Below are positions 24,545 to 33,914 of a DNA stretch of 64,000 nucleotides, in pieces. Numbering within the stretch: position 1 is the stretch's first letter; the number at the start of each line of letters is the position of its first letter. The notes beneath the pieces were generated by a model. The model had not been told where the DNA came from. It did no database searches and worked only from the letters and a program-made list of their open reading frames with translations. Origin of the DNA: Sphingopyxis yananensis. Lineage in GTDB: Bacteria > Pseudomonadota > Alphaproteobacteria > Sphingomonadales > Sphingomonadaceae. The position numbers were made by a program, and so were the translations under genes. Location of the stretch: assembly GCF_020687785.1 (NCBI RefSeq), contig NZ_JAJEWI010000005.1:620001-684000 (forward strand). The letters run 5' to 3'.

Positions 24545-26857
24545 CTATGCGGATAGAGGCGGGTGGAGACTGTCCAAAGAAGCCATGATTTCAAAGAAGA
24601 GTTGAGGCTTACCAAGGTGATAGCCCTGAGCTACATCGCAGCCTAGATTGCGGAGCAAGGTCAGAGTTTCCTGATCCTCAATGCCTTCGGCGACCGCGAC
24701 CGCGCCCAACCGGTGCGCCAACTCGATGGTGGATTTCACAATTTCGAAATTCCGTTGCGAGTCGCGCATTGTTTTGACGAAGCTTTTGTCGATCTTAATC
24801 TCGTCGGCTTCGATGCGCGTGAAATATTCGAGGTTGGACTGGCCCGTGCCATAATCGTCAATGGACAAGCGGATGCCATATTGGCGCAAGGTCGCCAAAG
24901 TTTGCATCGCTTGGCGGCTGTCTTCAAATTGTGCGGTTTCTGTAATTTCGATGGTTAATTTGCTTGCGGGGAAGCTGTGATCGTCCAGCATTGTCACAAT
25001 TGTTGCGGCAAGATCAGCTTGGTCCAATAGCGCAGCCGATAGGTTGACAGATACCGCCAGCGGATGCCCCGCTGCATGCAATTGGGCCCCGCATTGAATG
25101 GACCGTTTCATGACGAACAGCGTGAGCCGGTAGATGTCCTGACTTTTTTCGGCTTGGACGATAAACTGGTCGGGTGGGATGGGGCCGCGCGAGGGATGAG
25201 TCCAGCGCGCCAAGGCCTCGACCCCAACCATCTGGCCGCTGGCCATGTCGAATTGCGGCTGGAAGGCAACCCAAAAGTCACCATTGCTAAGCGCGTCTTT
25301 TAGTTGGGATTGGAATGATAATTTCCATGCAGCATCATCGTCTTGGCTGCTGGTGTGGCGTTCAAACAAATTGCGGTTGCGTACTGCTCGGTCGACCGCG
25401 CCGCGCGCCGCGGCGAGGCGCTGGCTGTTTGAGCCTTCGGTTTCATCATTGATGCCGAAGGCGATATTCACGTCAATCCGGCGGTCATCAATGATGATCG
25501 GCGTGTGAAAGAGGGCTGCTAGGCCAGCCAATTGCGCCTCGATCTCGGTGGTTTTTTGAATCGGACTGAGCCACGCAAAGCTTCCGTCCGCGTCATGATA
25601 TAAGCTTGTATCCGCCGAACCAATTTGCAGGCGGCGCGCGATTTGTTCGATGAGGCGTTGGCCATAATCGGATGATAAATAGGTCGTGATCTCATCGAAA
25701 TTCACGATTTTGGCGGCGACGATACTCCGCTGCCCAAAGGAATCATTTTGGCGTAGGGCATTAAAGTTGGGGAGACCTGAGATCGGATTATGCTGTTGGG
25801 CGGCCCATTTCCGGCGAACCAGAATCATCTGAATTGAGAAGGTCGCAAGCAAAACAAGGCTAGGGGCAATTTTGATATGCACCAAAATTTGGAGCAGTAA
25901 AAATTTGGTTATGATCAAGGCCGCACCGATGCATGCTGCGATGATTAAAAAGCGACGCGTTTTTTTGCGTAGGAAAAGTGCTAAGGTTACCGCCACGACG
26001 AGAAGAAATGAAGGCATCCAGTAAAGTTGTATCGGATTGCCGCGTTTGAGCGTTTCGCCAGCCATGATATGGATGTCCGCGCCAGGCGTCCGACCATGGC
26101 CTGGGAAATAATGCTGGTCGCTGGAGTTGCTAGTATAGAAGCCGAAAACGGCGTCTTTTCCACGCAGTGCATTTGATGCAAATTTCCCTTCTAGTAAGTC
26201 GATCGCGTTGATTTTGACAATGCTGCTGGGGAGGTAGGAATAGTCCACCGGATATTGGCTTGGGGATTGTAGGGGGAGTCGCGCAATGAGTGAAGAAAAA
26301 GTGGGTATGACCCGCGTTCCCGCGTCAACGGCATAAGGTACTTCCCATACCTGCCAGAACATATATTCCCAGCAAACACATGCTCTTATGGCACGCTTGC
26401 TGAATTTTTCAGACGGCCAATTAATGCCTTCGAGACGATTTTCGCCCGGAACGACTGTGTTGGCTTCGACGCTGAGTGCGATTCTGTCGTCCCAAGCATC
26501 AACGCTGGAAACAAGCTGGGGGAAATTGGGATTTTTTTCAAACCGATTATACTGAAAGTCGACAAAGATACGTTCAAGGCCAGCGTGGCGGGCCGCGTCT
26601 AAGATACGGCTATGCTCTTCGAGCGTTAATTCCGTGCGGTCCAAGCGGCGGAGAGTTTCGTCGTCGACCGTAATGGCGATGGTTTCGCCGGAAACGGAAC
26701 GCCATGCAAATTTGCCGGTGGTCAGTTCGATGAAGCTGTCGATCGGTTCGAGGAGGGCGGAGGCGCCAACCAGAATCGCTATGATGAGCGACAGCACATA
26801 GCTGCGCCACCCAATCGCAATTCTTTTACGGCTTTTTTGCACATCTGCCTCCAGCAA
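24545..26857 (-). CDS. CHASE2 sensor with degenerate GGDEF and EAL domain
   Basis: 770 residues. A first membrane helix at about 17-36 leads into a periplasmic CHASE2 domain (about 37-285). Three more helices (about 283-350) follow, then a GGDEF-like domain (about 360-500) in which the signature is lost (HDADGSFAWL), and an EAL domain (about 520-765). EAL catalytic elements look intact: VEALARW, EITETAQ, DDYGTG and EGIED. The protein should therefore hydrolyse c-di-GMP, with the degenerate GGDEF possibly a GTP sensor, in response to an extracytoplasmic signal. It is monocistronic. The signal is unknown. Confidence 0.92.
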   Translation of the reverse strand: MLEADVQKSRKRIAIGWRSYVLSLIIAILVGASALLEPIDSFIELTTGKFAWRSVSGETIAITVDDETLRRLDRTELTLEEHSRILDAARHAGLERIFVDFQYNRFEKNPNFPQLVSSVDAWDDRIALSVEANTVVPGENRLEGINWPSEKFSKRAIRACVCWEYMFWQVWEVPYAVDAGTRVIPTFSSLIARLPLQSPSQYPVDYSYLPSSIVKINAIDLLEGKFASNALRGKDAVFGFYTSNSSDQHYFPGHGRTPGADIHIMAGETLKRGNPIQLYWMPSFLLVVAVTLALFLRKKTRRFLIIAACIGAALIITKFLLLQILVHIKIAPSLVLLATFSIQMILVRRKWAAQQHNPISGLPNFNALRQNDSFGQRSIVAAKIVNFDEITTYLSSDYGQRLIEQIARRLQIGSADTSLYHDADGSFAWLSPIQKTTEIEAQLAGLAALFHTPIIIDDRRIDVNIAFGINDETEGSNSQRLAAARGAVDRAVRNRNLFERHTSSQDDDAAWKLSFQSQLKDALSNGDFWVAFQPQFDMASGQMVGVEALARWTHPSRGPIPPDQFIVQAEKSQDIYRLTLFVMKRSIQCGAQLHAAGHPLAVSVNLSAALLDQADLAATIVTMLDDHSFPASKLTIEITETAQFEDSRQAMQTLATLRQYGIRLSIDDYGTGQSNLEYFTRIEADEIKIDKSFVKTMRDSQRNFEIVKSTIELAHRLGAVAVAEGIEDQETLTLLRNLGCDVAQGYHLGKPQLFFEIMASLDSLHPPLSA

Positions 26858-26974
26858 TATGGCTGGTGCTAGGCTGTGATCGTTAGCATCTCGTTAAGGC
26901 TGTCATTTTCCATCATGAAACCTGTTTCAATTTGGGACGGCGCAGTGGGCGCGGCGGCGAGGTTCAGGCGGATG

Positions 26975-27005
26975 TAAAAATGCCGCCCATGGGATGATGG
27001 GCGGC
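26975..27005 (-). terminator. Rho-independent terminator after the acyl-CoA dehydrogenase
   Basis: On the minus strand GCCGCCCAT pairs with ATGGGCGGC (26982-27005) and ATTTTTA follows. Confidence 0.85.
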
Positions 27006-27066
27006 CTTATTTATAAATCATTATATTTCAATATTTTGGGTGAAATATAATGATGTCTGGGCTGTA

Positions 27067-28809
27067 TTAAGCAATTGCTGGGATGGCGGGGAGCGCCGCG
27101 TCGCCTGCGACGGCGGCGGCATAATGGCCTTCGGCGGCTGGGACGATTTGATCGAGGTAGAAATTCGTCGAGCCGATTTTGGCGTTCAAAAAGGCCGAAT
27201 CGCCAGTTCCGGCGGCCAGTTCCGCTTGGGCCGCGCGGCGCTGTTTAAGCAGCAACCAGCCGCAGGTCGCGGTGGAGAGCATGGTGAGATAGGGGTAGCT
27301 GCCAGCCAGACGATCCGGCGTGGACGCACCCATCATATAGTCGGTGACATGACGGCAGCTTTCCGCGAGATGGGCCAAGGCCGGATGGTCCTTGGCATCG
27401 CGGGCGATATCGTCGATCAGGCTGCGGACGGCCGCGCCGCCAGCGAGGCCCAATTTGCGGCCGACAAGGTCTGCAGCTTGGATGCCATTGGTGCCTTCAT
27501 AGATGGGAGCAATGCGCGCATCACGATAATGCTGGGCCGCGCCGGTTTCTTCGATAAAGCCCATGCCGCCATGCACCTGAATGCCCAAGCTGGCGACTTC
27601 GCAGCCGATGTCGGTTGCATGGGCTTTGGCGAGTGGGATCAGAACCTCGGCGCGGGCAGCGGCATCTTCGTCGCCCAAATGGCCGAAGTCGGTTTGTGCG
27701 GTAGCATAATAGATGAGGGCGCGCGCAGCCTCGGTTTGCGAACGCATACGCCACAACATGCGGCGCACGTCGGGGTGATGGTCGATGGTGACGGGGGTGC
27801 GGTCGGCGGAGCCGGCCAAGGAGGATTGCACCCGTTCCGCGGCATAGCGTTGGGCTTGTTGCAGAGCGCGTTCGGCGATTTGGACGCCTTGGCAGCCGAC
27901 CATTAGGCGGGCGTTGTTCATCATTACGAACATGGCGCGGATGCCGCCCATTTCCGCGCCGATCAATTCGCCAAGGCAATCTTCGTCTTCGCCATACACC
28001 ATGACGGCGGTGGGGGAGGAGTGAATGCCCATTTTATGTTCGATGCTGGCACAGTGGACGCCATTGCTGATCGTCGGCTTGCCGTCGGCGTCCAAACGAT
28101 ATTTGGGGACGAGGAAGAGCGAAATGCCGCGCGTGCCCTCGGGCGCGTCGGGGGTGCGGGCCAATACCAGATGGATGATATTGTCGGTGAGGTCATGCTC
28201 GCCAAAGGTGATGAAGATTTTTTGACCCTTGATCTTGTAGAGACCAGCATTGGGGCCTTCGGTGACTTTTTCTGCCGTCGAACGCAGAGCGCCGACATCG
28301 CTGCCTGCGCTGGGTTCGGTCAGGTTCATCGTGCCATTCCATTCGCCCGATACTATCTTGGGCAAATAGGTCTGGCGTTGCTCTTCGCTGCCATAGGCCA
28401 TCAGGGCGTGGATCGCGCCAGCCGACAATATGGGGCAGAGGGTGAAGCCCATATTGGCGGTGCCCAATGCTTCGGTGACCACGCCCGCGAGGGTGAAGGG
28501 CAGGCCTTGGCCGCCATATTCGGTGGGGCCGTCAATGCTGCCCCAGCCAGCCTCGACAAATTGCGCATAGGCTTCTTTGAAGCCCGCCGGCATGGTGACT
28601 TTGCCATTATTCCATTGGGGGTTGTGGACGTCGCCAACGCGGTTCAAGGGGGCGTACACATCGGCAGCAAATTCACCGATGCCGGTGACAATGGCTTCGA
28701 CCATATCAGGCGTGGCGTCGGCGAAGCGTTCATGGTCTGCCATAGCAGAGACGTTTGCGATGTGATTGAGAACGAACAATTGTTCGGTCGTTGGCGGTGT
28801 ATATGTCAT
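27067..28809 (-). CDS. Acyl-CoA dehydrogenase, DmdC-type long form
   Basis: 580 residues, longer than ordinary 380-residue acyl-CoA dehydrogenases. Domains in order: N-terminal helical (about 40-155), the middle beta domain with MNLTEPSAGSDVGAL and KIFITFGEHD, the FAD C-terminal helical domain, and an extra C-terminal domain (about 465-575). The likely catalytic glutamate is in IYEGTNGIQ near residue 440. This architecture matches the group containing 3-methylmercaptopropionyl-CoA dehydrogenase DmdC, but many members act on other acyl-CoAs. It is divergent from the threonylcarbamoyl-AMP synthase gene and has its own terminator. Confidence 0.93.
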   Translation of the reverse strand: MTYTPPTTEQLFVLNHIANVSAMADHERFADATPDMVEAIVTGIGEFAADVYAPLNRVGDVHNPQWNNGKVTMPAGFKEAYAQFVEAGWGSIDGPTEYGGQGLPFTLAGVVTEALGTANMGFTLCPILSAGAIHALMAYGSEEQRQTYLPKIVSGEWNGTMNLTEPSAGSDVGALRSTAEKVTEGPNAGLYKIKGQKIFITFGEHDLTDNIIHLVLARTPDAPEGTRGISLFLVPKYRLDADGKPTISNGVHCASIEHKMGIHSSPTAVMVYGEDEDCLGELIGAEMGGIRAMFVMMNNARLMVGCQGVQIAERALQQAQRYAAERVQSSLAGSADRTPVTIDHHPDVRRMLWRMRSQTEAARALIYYATAQTDFGHLGDEDAAARAEVLIPLAKAHATDIGCEVASLGIQVHGGMGFIEETGAAQHYRDARIAPIYEGTNGIQAADLVGRKLGLAGGAAVRSLIDDIARDAKDHPALAHLAESCRHVTDYMMGASTPDRLAGSYPYLTMLSTATCGWLLLKQRRAAQAELAAGTGDSAFLNAKIGSTNFYLDQIVPAAEGHYAAAVAGDAALPAIPAIA

Positions 28810-28878
28810 ATGTGTTCCGACGTTTGGGGGTGAATCATATTTTTGCCTAAGTTATAGCGCGGTGATGCCGAGGATCAA

Positions 28879-29823
28879 ATGAACGAACATATGGAAACGA
28901 TATCGCGCCCGCTGGATGCGCCGAGCCTGAGCATGGCGGCGGCGTTGATTGCGGCGGGGCAACCCGTCGCGGTGGCGACGGAAACGGTTTACGGATTGGC
29001 GGCGGACGCCACCAATGCGGAGGCGGTGGCGCGTATCTATGCCGCGAAGGGGCGACCTGATTTCAATCCGTTGATCGTGCATGTACCCAATATTGCGGTG
29101 GCGGAGACATTGGGGATGTTTGGCGAAGCGGAACAGGCGCTGGCCGAGCATTTCTGGCCCGGTCCGTTGACAATGGTGGTTGCCAAAACACCCGATTGCC
29201 CTGTGGCCAGCATTGCGACCGCCGGATTGGATAGCATCGCCATTCGGGTGCCGCAGCACCGCGCTATGCAGGCCTTATTGGCGGCCAGTGGGCGGCCATT
29301 GGCGGCACCCAGTGCCAATGCGAGCGGCAAGGTGAGCCCCACGCGGGCGAGCCATGTGATGGCGAGTTTGGATGGCCGGATTGCTATGGTGCTGGATGAT
29401 GGCCCGTGCAGTGCGGGCGTGGAATCGACCATCATTCGCGTGGTGGACGGTGCGATCGAACTGCTGCGGCCTGGACCGATTACGGCGGAGGCCTTGGAGC
29501 AGGTGTCCGCCTTGCCCGTGCGGGGCGTGTCGGGGGCGGAGATTGTGGCCCCTGGTATGTTGGCCAGCCATTATGCGCCCGGGAAACCCGTGCGCTTGGA
29601 TGCGCGTGATTTTGCGGCGGAGGAATTTGGCATTGGTTTTGGGGATGTGCAGGGCGAATTTTCGCTGAGCGAGCGCGGCGATTTGACCGAGGCGGCGGCG
29701 CGATTATTTGATGCGCTGCATGCGGGCGCGGCCAGCCCCAAAATGCGCATTGCCGTGGCCACCATTCCCGAACAAGGTTTGGGGGCGGCCATTATGGACC
29801 GGTTGCGCCGCGCGGCGGTGTGA
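28879..29823 (+). CDS. tsaC: L-threonylcarbamoyladenylate synthase (Sua5/YrdC)
   Basis: 314 residues. The YrdC domain (about 15-200) has PVAVATETVYGLAADA, YAAKGRPDFNPLI and the PSANASGKVSPT substrate loop. The C-terminal Sua5 domain (about 225-310) makes this the long form. The enzyme makes threonylcarbamoyl-AMP from threonine, bicarbonate and ATP, the first step of t6A-37 tRNA modification. It is divergent from the acyl-CoA dehydrogenase (69-base gap) and convergent with the EamA gene. Confidence 0.95.
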   Translation: MNEHMETISRPLDAPSLSMAAALIAAGQPVAVATETVYGLAADATNAEAVARIYAAKGRPDFNPLIVHVPNIAVAETLGMFGEAEQALAEHFWPGPLTMVVAKTPDCPVASIATAGLDSIAIRVPQHRAMQALLAASGRPLAAPSANASGKVSPTRASHVMASLDGRIAMVLDDGPCSAGVESTIIRVVDGAIELLRPGPITAEALEQVSALPVRGVSGAEIVAPGMLASHYAPGKPVRLDARDFAAEEFGIGFGDVQGEFSLSERGDLTEAAARLFDALHAGAASPKMRIAVATIPEQGLGAAIMDRLRRAAV

Positions 29824-29892
29824 TGATGGGCCGGGTTTATGGCTGATGCGCAGGCGATACGCCGCATTTGTGGGTCAGCCTATCACGGTGGA

Positions 29893-30789
29893 TCAGGCGG
29901 TAACAGGTTGTGCTGCGGCCTTGGCGGGGCGGGTGACATAAAGACAGGCTGTGACGATCAATCCCGCGCCGATGAGCGTTGAGAGGGTGACGCTTTCTTG
30001 GAAGAAAACCCAGCCATAGAACATCGCCCATAAAAAACCCGTATATTCGGTGGTGACCAAAATCTGGGTTTGAGCGCGGGCATAGGCCCATGTGAGCAGC
30101 ATCAGCGATAAGACAGCCATGGCGGCAGCGCTGACGATGGGTATCGCATCGGAAAGACTGGGAACCACCAAAAACCATGGCGCGGCCAAGCCCAAGATCA
30201 GCGTCACAAAGACATTTTGATAAAAGGCGATTTCCAAGGGACCAGCCATTTTTGCTTGCTTGCGGGCCAAAATAAGATTGGCCGCATAGCAAAGCGCGGA
30301 GATGGAAACCGCGGCAACGGCCAGCAGCGCATCTGGTGCGTGCTTGCTGGCGCCCAATTTGCCAATGACAATGACGACGACCCCCGCAAAGCCCATGAGC
30401 GCGGCGATGATGGAGCGACGATCGACCGCCTCGCCCAAAAATATGGCGGCCATGAAGATGGCGAGCAATGGTGCGATGAAAGCGAGGGAAATCGCCTCTG
30501 CCATCGGAAGGCGAGCGAGACCCCAGAAAAAGAAAAAGGCCATGGCGGCAACGAAAATGGATCGCACGAAATGGATGACCATAGTGGCGCGATTGGGCCA
30601 TGTCGGGCGCATGGCGGCATAAGCGATGCCGCATAGCACCGTTCCCGCCGTGGTGCGCCAGATGACGGCATTATAGGCCCCCATGCTGATCGACAGCCCC
30701 TTCATCAACACATCCATCGTCGAATAAAGCGCGATGCCAGCGCAAGCGATGAGGACGGGTTTTAGCGGCGAGGTCGAATCAGCATACAT
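29893..30789 (-). CDS. EamA/DMT family transporter
   Basis: 298 residues with ten predicted membrane helices in two EamA repeats (about 10-140 and 155-285). ALYSTMDVLMKGLS opens the first repeat and LLTWAYARAQTQILVTTEYTGFLWA marks the second. DMT proteins export metabolites or amino acids. There are no linked biosynthetic genes, so the substrate is unknown. It is convergent with the threonylcarbamoyl-AMP synthase gene and divergent from the Cas2-like gene. Confidence 0.88.
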   Translation of the reverse strand: MYADSTSPLKPVLIACAGIALYSTMDVLMKGLSISMGAYNAVIWRTTAGTVLCGIAYAAMRPTWPNRATMVIHFVRSIFVAAMAFFFFWGLARLPMAEAISLAFIAPLLAIFMAAIFLGEAVDRRSIIAALMGFAGVVVIVIGKLGASKHAPDALLAVAAVSISALCYAANLILARKQAKMAGPLEIAFYQNVFVTLILGLAAPWFLVVPSLSDAIPIVSAAAMAVLSLMLLTWAYARAQTQILVTTEYTGFLWAMFYGWVFFQESVTLSTLIGAGLIVTACLYVTRPAKAAAQPVTA

Positions 30790-30979
30790 GGTGGCGTGGC
30801 TGTAGCCGAAGTGGGAGGCGGTGGCGCGGGAAATTTCGGGGCGGTTTTGGGCGCTGGCAAGCTGGCAATGAAGGGAGGCGATGACGGTTGTTTCATGCGC
30901 TATTTGGGGAGGAAGCAGGAGCGAGCAGAGGCGGTTGTTTTCTGGTAAATCCGAGCTAACATAGATGATGATAACAATA

Positions 30980-30996
30980 TCGGCAGTTCGTGCCGA
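30980..30996. promoter_or_regulatory. Inverted repeat TCGGCA-N5-TGCCGA in divergent gap
   Basis: Exact six-base arms, 70 bases upstream of the Cas2-like gene and about 190 from the EamA start. It could be an operator or a small RNA hairpin; the 276-bp gap holds nothing else I recognise. Confidence 0.3.
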
Positions 30997-31065
30997 AGCG
31001 CCACACTCTCCCCATGATCAGCCCCGCATCGGGCGGTGCCTTGGTTCAATCGGAGGGAGGAGCGT

Positions 31066-31350
31066 ATGCCGGTTTATATGGTGTCTTATGATATTTTAAA
31101 CGAAGGCGGCACGCATGATTATGAACCGTTGTGGAAAGATTTGAAATCTGTTGGCGCGCAATCGGTGCAGGACGGATTGTGGGTGGTCGAACTGGATAGT
31201 GATTTGCCCTGTGTGGAATCGCGCTTTGCGGGATTTTTGGATCGGGGCGATCGCTTGTTGGTATCATGCTTGAAAAACGGGCAGTTTTTGCAAAGTCAAA
31301 GCCGTGCAGGAACCGATGCTTGGTTGGCTGCGCACCCGCCGGGTGAATGA
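31066..31350 (+). CDS. Orphan Cas2/SinR-like small protein
   Basis: 94 residues. The opening MPVYMVSYDI is a hydrophobic strand ending in an aspartate (Asp9), and YEPLWKDLKSVGAQSVQDGLWVV follows as helix and strand. This reads like the ferredoxin-like fold of Cas2, VapD and the SinR-annotated group, in which the strand-1 aspartate binds metal in nucleases. No repeat array and no other cas gene is in the window, so a CRISPR adaptation role is unlikely. GGAGGGAGGAG precedes the ATG at 31066, rejecting the earlier start. Monocistronic. Confidence 0.6.
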   Translation: MPVYMVSYDILNEGGTHDYEPLWKDLKSVGAQSVQDGLWVVELDSDLPCVESRFAGFLDRGDRLLVSCLKNGQFLQSQSRAGTDAWLAAHPPGE

Positions 31351-31405
31351 CCAGCGCCAGCGTGATGGGACACGGCGTGAGCGAGGATCGCATAACAGGG
31401 AGAAA

Positions 31406-31427
31406 GCGGCGGAGAGGCCTCCGCCGC
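31406..31427. other. GC-rich hairpin between convergent genes
   Basis: GCGGCGGAG at 31406-31414 pairs with CTCCGCCGC at 31419-31427 around a four-base loop. There is no U-run, so it may be a weak terminator for either side. Confidence 0.45.
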
Positions 31428-31443
31428 CGCAATGGATAATGAC

Positions 31444-32223
31444 TTAGCGGAAGGATGCCATGCCCGCGCCGTCGATGTTTAATTTTTGGCCAGAGCAATA
31501 GGGGTTGGCGTCGCTGACGAGCCATAGGACGGCGGCGGCGACATCCGAGGGCAAAGAGACGCGGCCAAAGGGGAATTTCGCGTCGAGATGGTGGATGTCA
31601 TCTTGGCCGGTAATGGCGCGGGACAGGCGCGAGCCCATGTCGCTGACCGTCAGCGATGGCGCGACGATGTTGACGCGCACGCCGTGCCCGACTTCTTCTT
31701 TGGCGAGGGTGAGGGCCAAGGCTTCGCCCGCCCCTTTGGCCATATTATAGGGCGCGCCATTGGGGCCGTGGCTGAGGGTGGCGACGCTGGAAATGACAAT
31801 GATGTCGCTGCGATCATGCTGGCGCAATTGCGGCAGAGCGAGGCGGGAAAGGCGATGCGGCCCAGCGGCATGAATGGCCAGCAATTTTTCGACTTCGCCC
31901 GTATCCGTATCGGCCACAGCTTGTCCGCGCGATGCGACGCCCGCATTGTTGATGAGGATTGAGAGCGAGCCAAGGTCATTGGCGATGGCGGCGACCATAG
32001 CGGCGCAGGCGGCTTCGTCGGTGACATTGGCTTGATACGCCTTGGCGCGGCGGCCCATGGCCGTGATGGCGGCGACGGTTTCATCCGCGGCGTCGGCGTC
32101 GCGGCTGTAATTGACGGCCACATCCGCGCCCGCTTCGGCCAAAGCCAGCGCAATGCCGCGACCGATGCCGCGTGAAGCACCCGTGACCAAAGCGGTGCGA
32201 CCTTGAAGGCTGATGTTGGTCAT
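31444..32223 (-). CDS. SDR family oxidoreductase
   Basis: 259 residues, classical SDR, FabG-like. TGASRGIGRG at about 13-22, NNAG, the catalytic serine in VISSVAT and YNMAK are present. The C-terminus (ANPYCSGQKLNIDGAG) is the usual SDR ending. GGGAGAGGGAG precedes the ATG at 32223; the longer frame would run into the divergent promoter. It faces the carboxyltransferase gene across a 94-base gap containing a palindrome, so both may answer to one regulator of acyl-CoA use. Substrate unknown. Confidence 0.9.
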   Translation of the reverse strand: MTNISLQGRTALVTGASRGIGRGIALALAEAGADVAVNYSRDADAADETVAAITAMGRRAKAYQANVTDEAACAAMVAAIANDLGSLSILINNAGVASRGQAVADTDTGEVEKLLAIHAAGPHRLSRLALPQLRQHDRSDIIVISSVATLSHGPNGAPYNMAKGAGEALALTLAKEEVGHGVRVNIVAPSLTVSDMGSRLSRAITGQDDIHHLDAKFPFGRVSLPSDVAAAVLWLVSDANPYCSGQKLNIDGAGMASFR

Positions 32224-32267
32224 ATTCTCCCTCTCCCTCATTCTTGAGTTTAGGCGATTATTGCATG

Positions 32268-32283
32268 ACGTTTCCGTAAACGT
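32268..32283. promoter_or_regulatory. Inverted repeat ACGTTT-N4-AAACGT
   Basis: Exact six-base arms between the divergent SDR and carboxyltransferase genes. It resembles, from memory, sites of MerR-type LiuR regulators of branched-chain and fatty acid breakdown (ACGT-containing repeats with AT flanks). No regulator gene is adjacent. Confidence 0.4.
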
Positions 32284-32317
32284 AAGATAGCATCGGGCAA
32301 AATGATGGGAAAAAATC

Positions 32318-33835
32318 ATGAGCTGGGAAAAAGAGGTCGAAGAATTGGCTCTGCGCCGTGCCATGGCCGAGAAGATGGGCGGCGCCGAAAAGGTGGCGCG
32401 GCAACATGGGCGCGGGAAAATGGATGCGCGCGCGCGGATAGCGGCCTTGGTCGATGCCCATAGTTTTCGCGAGATTGGGAAAATTGCGGGGCGCGGCCGC
32501 TATGGCGCGGCCGGAGCATTGGAAGATTTGGCGGCCAGCAATTTTATATTTGGGCGCGCCAATATCGATGGTAGGCCGGTGGTGGCTTCCGCCGATGATT
32601 TTACGGTGCGCGGCGGGGCGGCGGATGCCGCGCTGCACCGCAAATTCATTCAGTGCGAGGCGATGGCCCATGAATATCGGCTGCCGCTGATCCGCATGAT
32701 TGATGGGACGGGCGGCGGGGGGTCTGTGAAGACCCTAGAGGATATGGGCTATACCTATATTCCCGCCGTGCCCGGATGGGATCAGATTATCCAAAATTTG
32801 GACGAAGTGCCGGTGGTGGCTTTGGCATTGGGGCCGACGGCCGGATTGGGCGCGGCGCGGGTGGTGGCCAGCCATTATAGCGTGATGGTGCGCGGCCTGT
32901 CGCAACTGTTCGCGGCCGGGCCCGCCGTGGCGGCGGCGATTGGTGACACGCTGGACCGCGAGGAATTGGGCGGCGTGGACGTGCATACGCGCAATGGCGT
33001 GGTGGATGACGAAGTGGCAAGCGAGGCCGAAGCGATGGCCCGCGCGCGTCAATTTTTATCCTATTTGCCGTCGTCCATATATGGGCGGGCGGAGCGAAAA
33101 CACAGCCGTGATTATGTGAACCGCCGCGATGAATCGCTGTTGTCCGCTGTGCCGCGCGACCCCAAGCAGGTGTATGCGATGCGGCGCATTTTGGCGAGCG
33201 TGGTCGACCAAGGCAGCCTGTTTGAAATGGGGGCGCGGTGGGGGCGGGCGGCGATTACCGCCTTTGCGCGGCTGGACGGATATCCGGTGGCGGTGCTGGC
33301 CAGCGACCCGAGCTTTTTGGGCGGGTCGTGGGACGCCAAGACCAGCGAGAAGGCCGAGCGTTTTGTGAAATTGGCGGATCAGTTCCATTTGCCGATTGTG
33401 CATTTGGTGGACAATCCCGGATTTATGATTGGCGGGGAAGCCGAACGGGCGGGGACGATCCGTTATGGAGTGCAGGCGATGAACGCCATTTACCGCGCCA
33501 AAGTGCCGCTGGCGTCGGTGGTTATCCGCCGCGCTTATGGCATTGCGGGCAGTGCGATGTCGAACGCCGAGCGGTTTCAATATCGTTTTGCATGGCCGTC
33601 GGGCGATTGGGGGAGCCTGCCGATCGAAGGCGGGGTCGAGGTGGCCTATAAAAGCGAGTTGGAAGCCGCAGACGATCCCGCCGCCCATTTGCAAGCGATA
33701 CGGGCGCGGCTGAACCGTGTGCGGTCGCCGTTCCGCACTGCCGAAAAATTTGGGGTGGAGGATATTATCGACCCACGCGACACGCGGCCCTTGCTGTGCG
33801 AATTTGCCGAATTGGCGTGGCGGGCGATGCCATAA
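32318..33835 (+). CDS. Acyl-CoA carboxyltransferase subunit (PccB/MccB-like)
   Basis: 505 residues, the full length of a biotin-dependent beta subunit. Two crotonase-fold halves are evident: residues about 20-260 with ARQHGRGKMDARARIAALVD, and about 270-500 with VASVVIRRAYGIAGSAMSN. The acyl-CoA-binding glycine-rich loops (GTGGGGSVKT; VDNPGFMIGGEAE) are present. It transfers carboxyl from carboxybiotin to propionyl-, acetyl- or methylcrotonyl-CoA. The biotin carboxylase/carrier subunit it needs is not in the window, so it must be supplied elsewhere. The divergent SDR suggests a catabolic role. Confidence 0.9.
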   Translation: MSWEKEVEELALRRAMAEKMGGAEKVARQHGRGKMDARARIAALVDAHSFREIGKIAGRGRYGAAGALEDLAASNFIFGRANIDGRPVVASADDFTVRGGAADAALHRKFIQCEAMAHEYRLPLIRMIDGTGGGGSVKTLEDMGYTYIPAVPGWDQIIQNLDEVPVVALALGPTAGLGAARVVASHYSVMVRGLSQLFAAGPAVAAAIGDTLDREELGGVDVHTRNGVVDDEVASEAEAMARARQFLSYLPSSIYGRAERKHSRDYVNRRDESLLSAVPRDPKQVYAMRRILASVVDQGSLFEMGARWGRAAITAFARLDGYPVAVLASDPSFLGGSWDAKTSEKAERFVKLADQFHLPIVHLVDNPGFMIGGEAERAGTIRYGVQAMNAIYRAKVPLASVVIRRAYGIAGSAMSNAERFQYRFAWPSGDWGSLPIEGGVEVAYKSELEAADDPAAHLQAIRARLNRVRSPFRTAEKFGVEDIIDPRDTRPLLCEFAELAWRAMP

Positions 33836-33867
33836 GCCAAGAGTTTATACGCGGCCATGTTGGGCTG

Positions 33868-33888
33868 GGCGCGGCAGAAAACCGCGCC
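33868..33888. other. Hairpin between convergent carboxyltransferase and VOC genes
   Basis: GGCGCGG at 33868-33874 pairs with CCGCGCC at 33882-33888; no U-run on either side. Confidence 0.4.
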
Positions 33889-33914
33889 TGTCCGATTGGC
33901 GGGACGGGCGAAGC

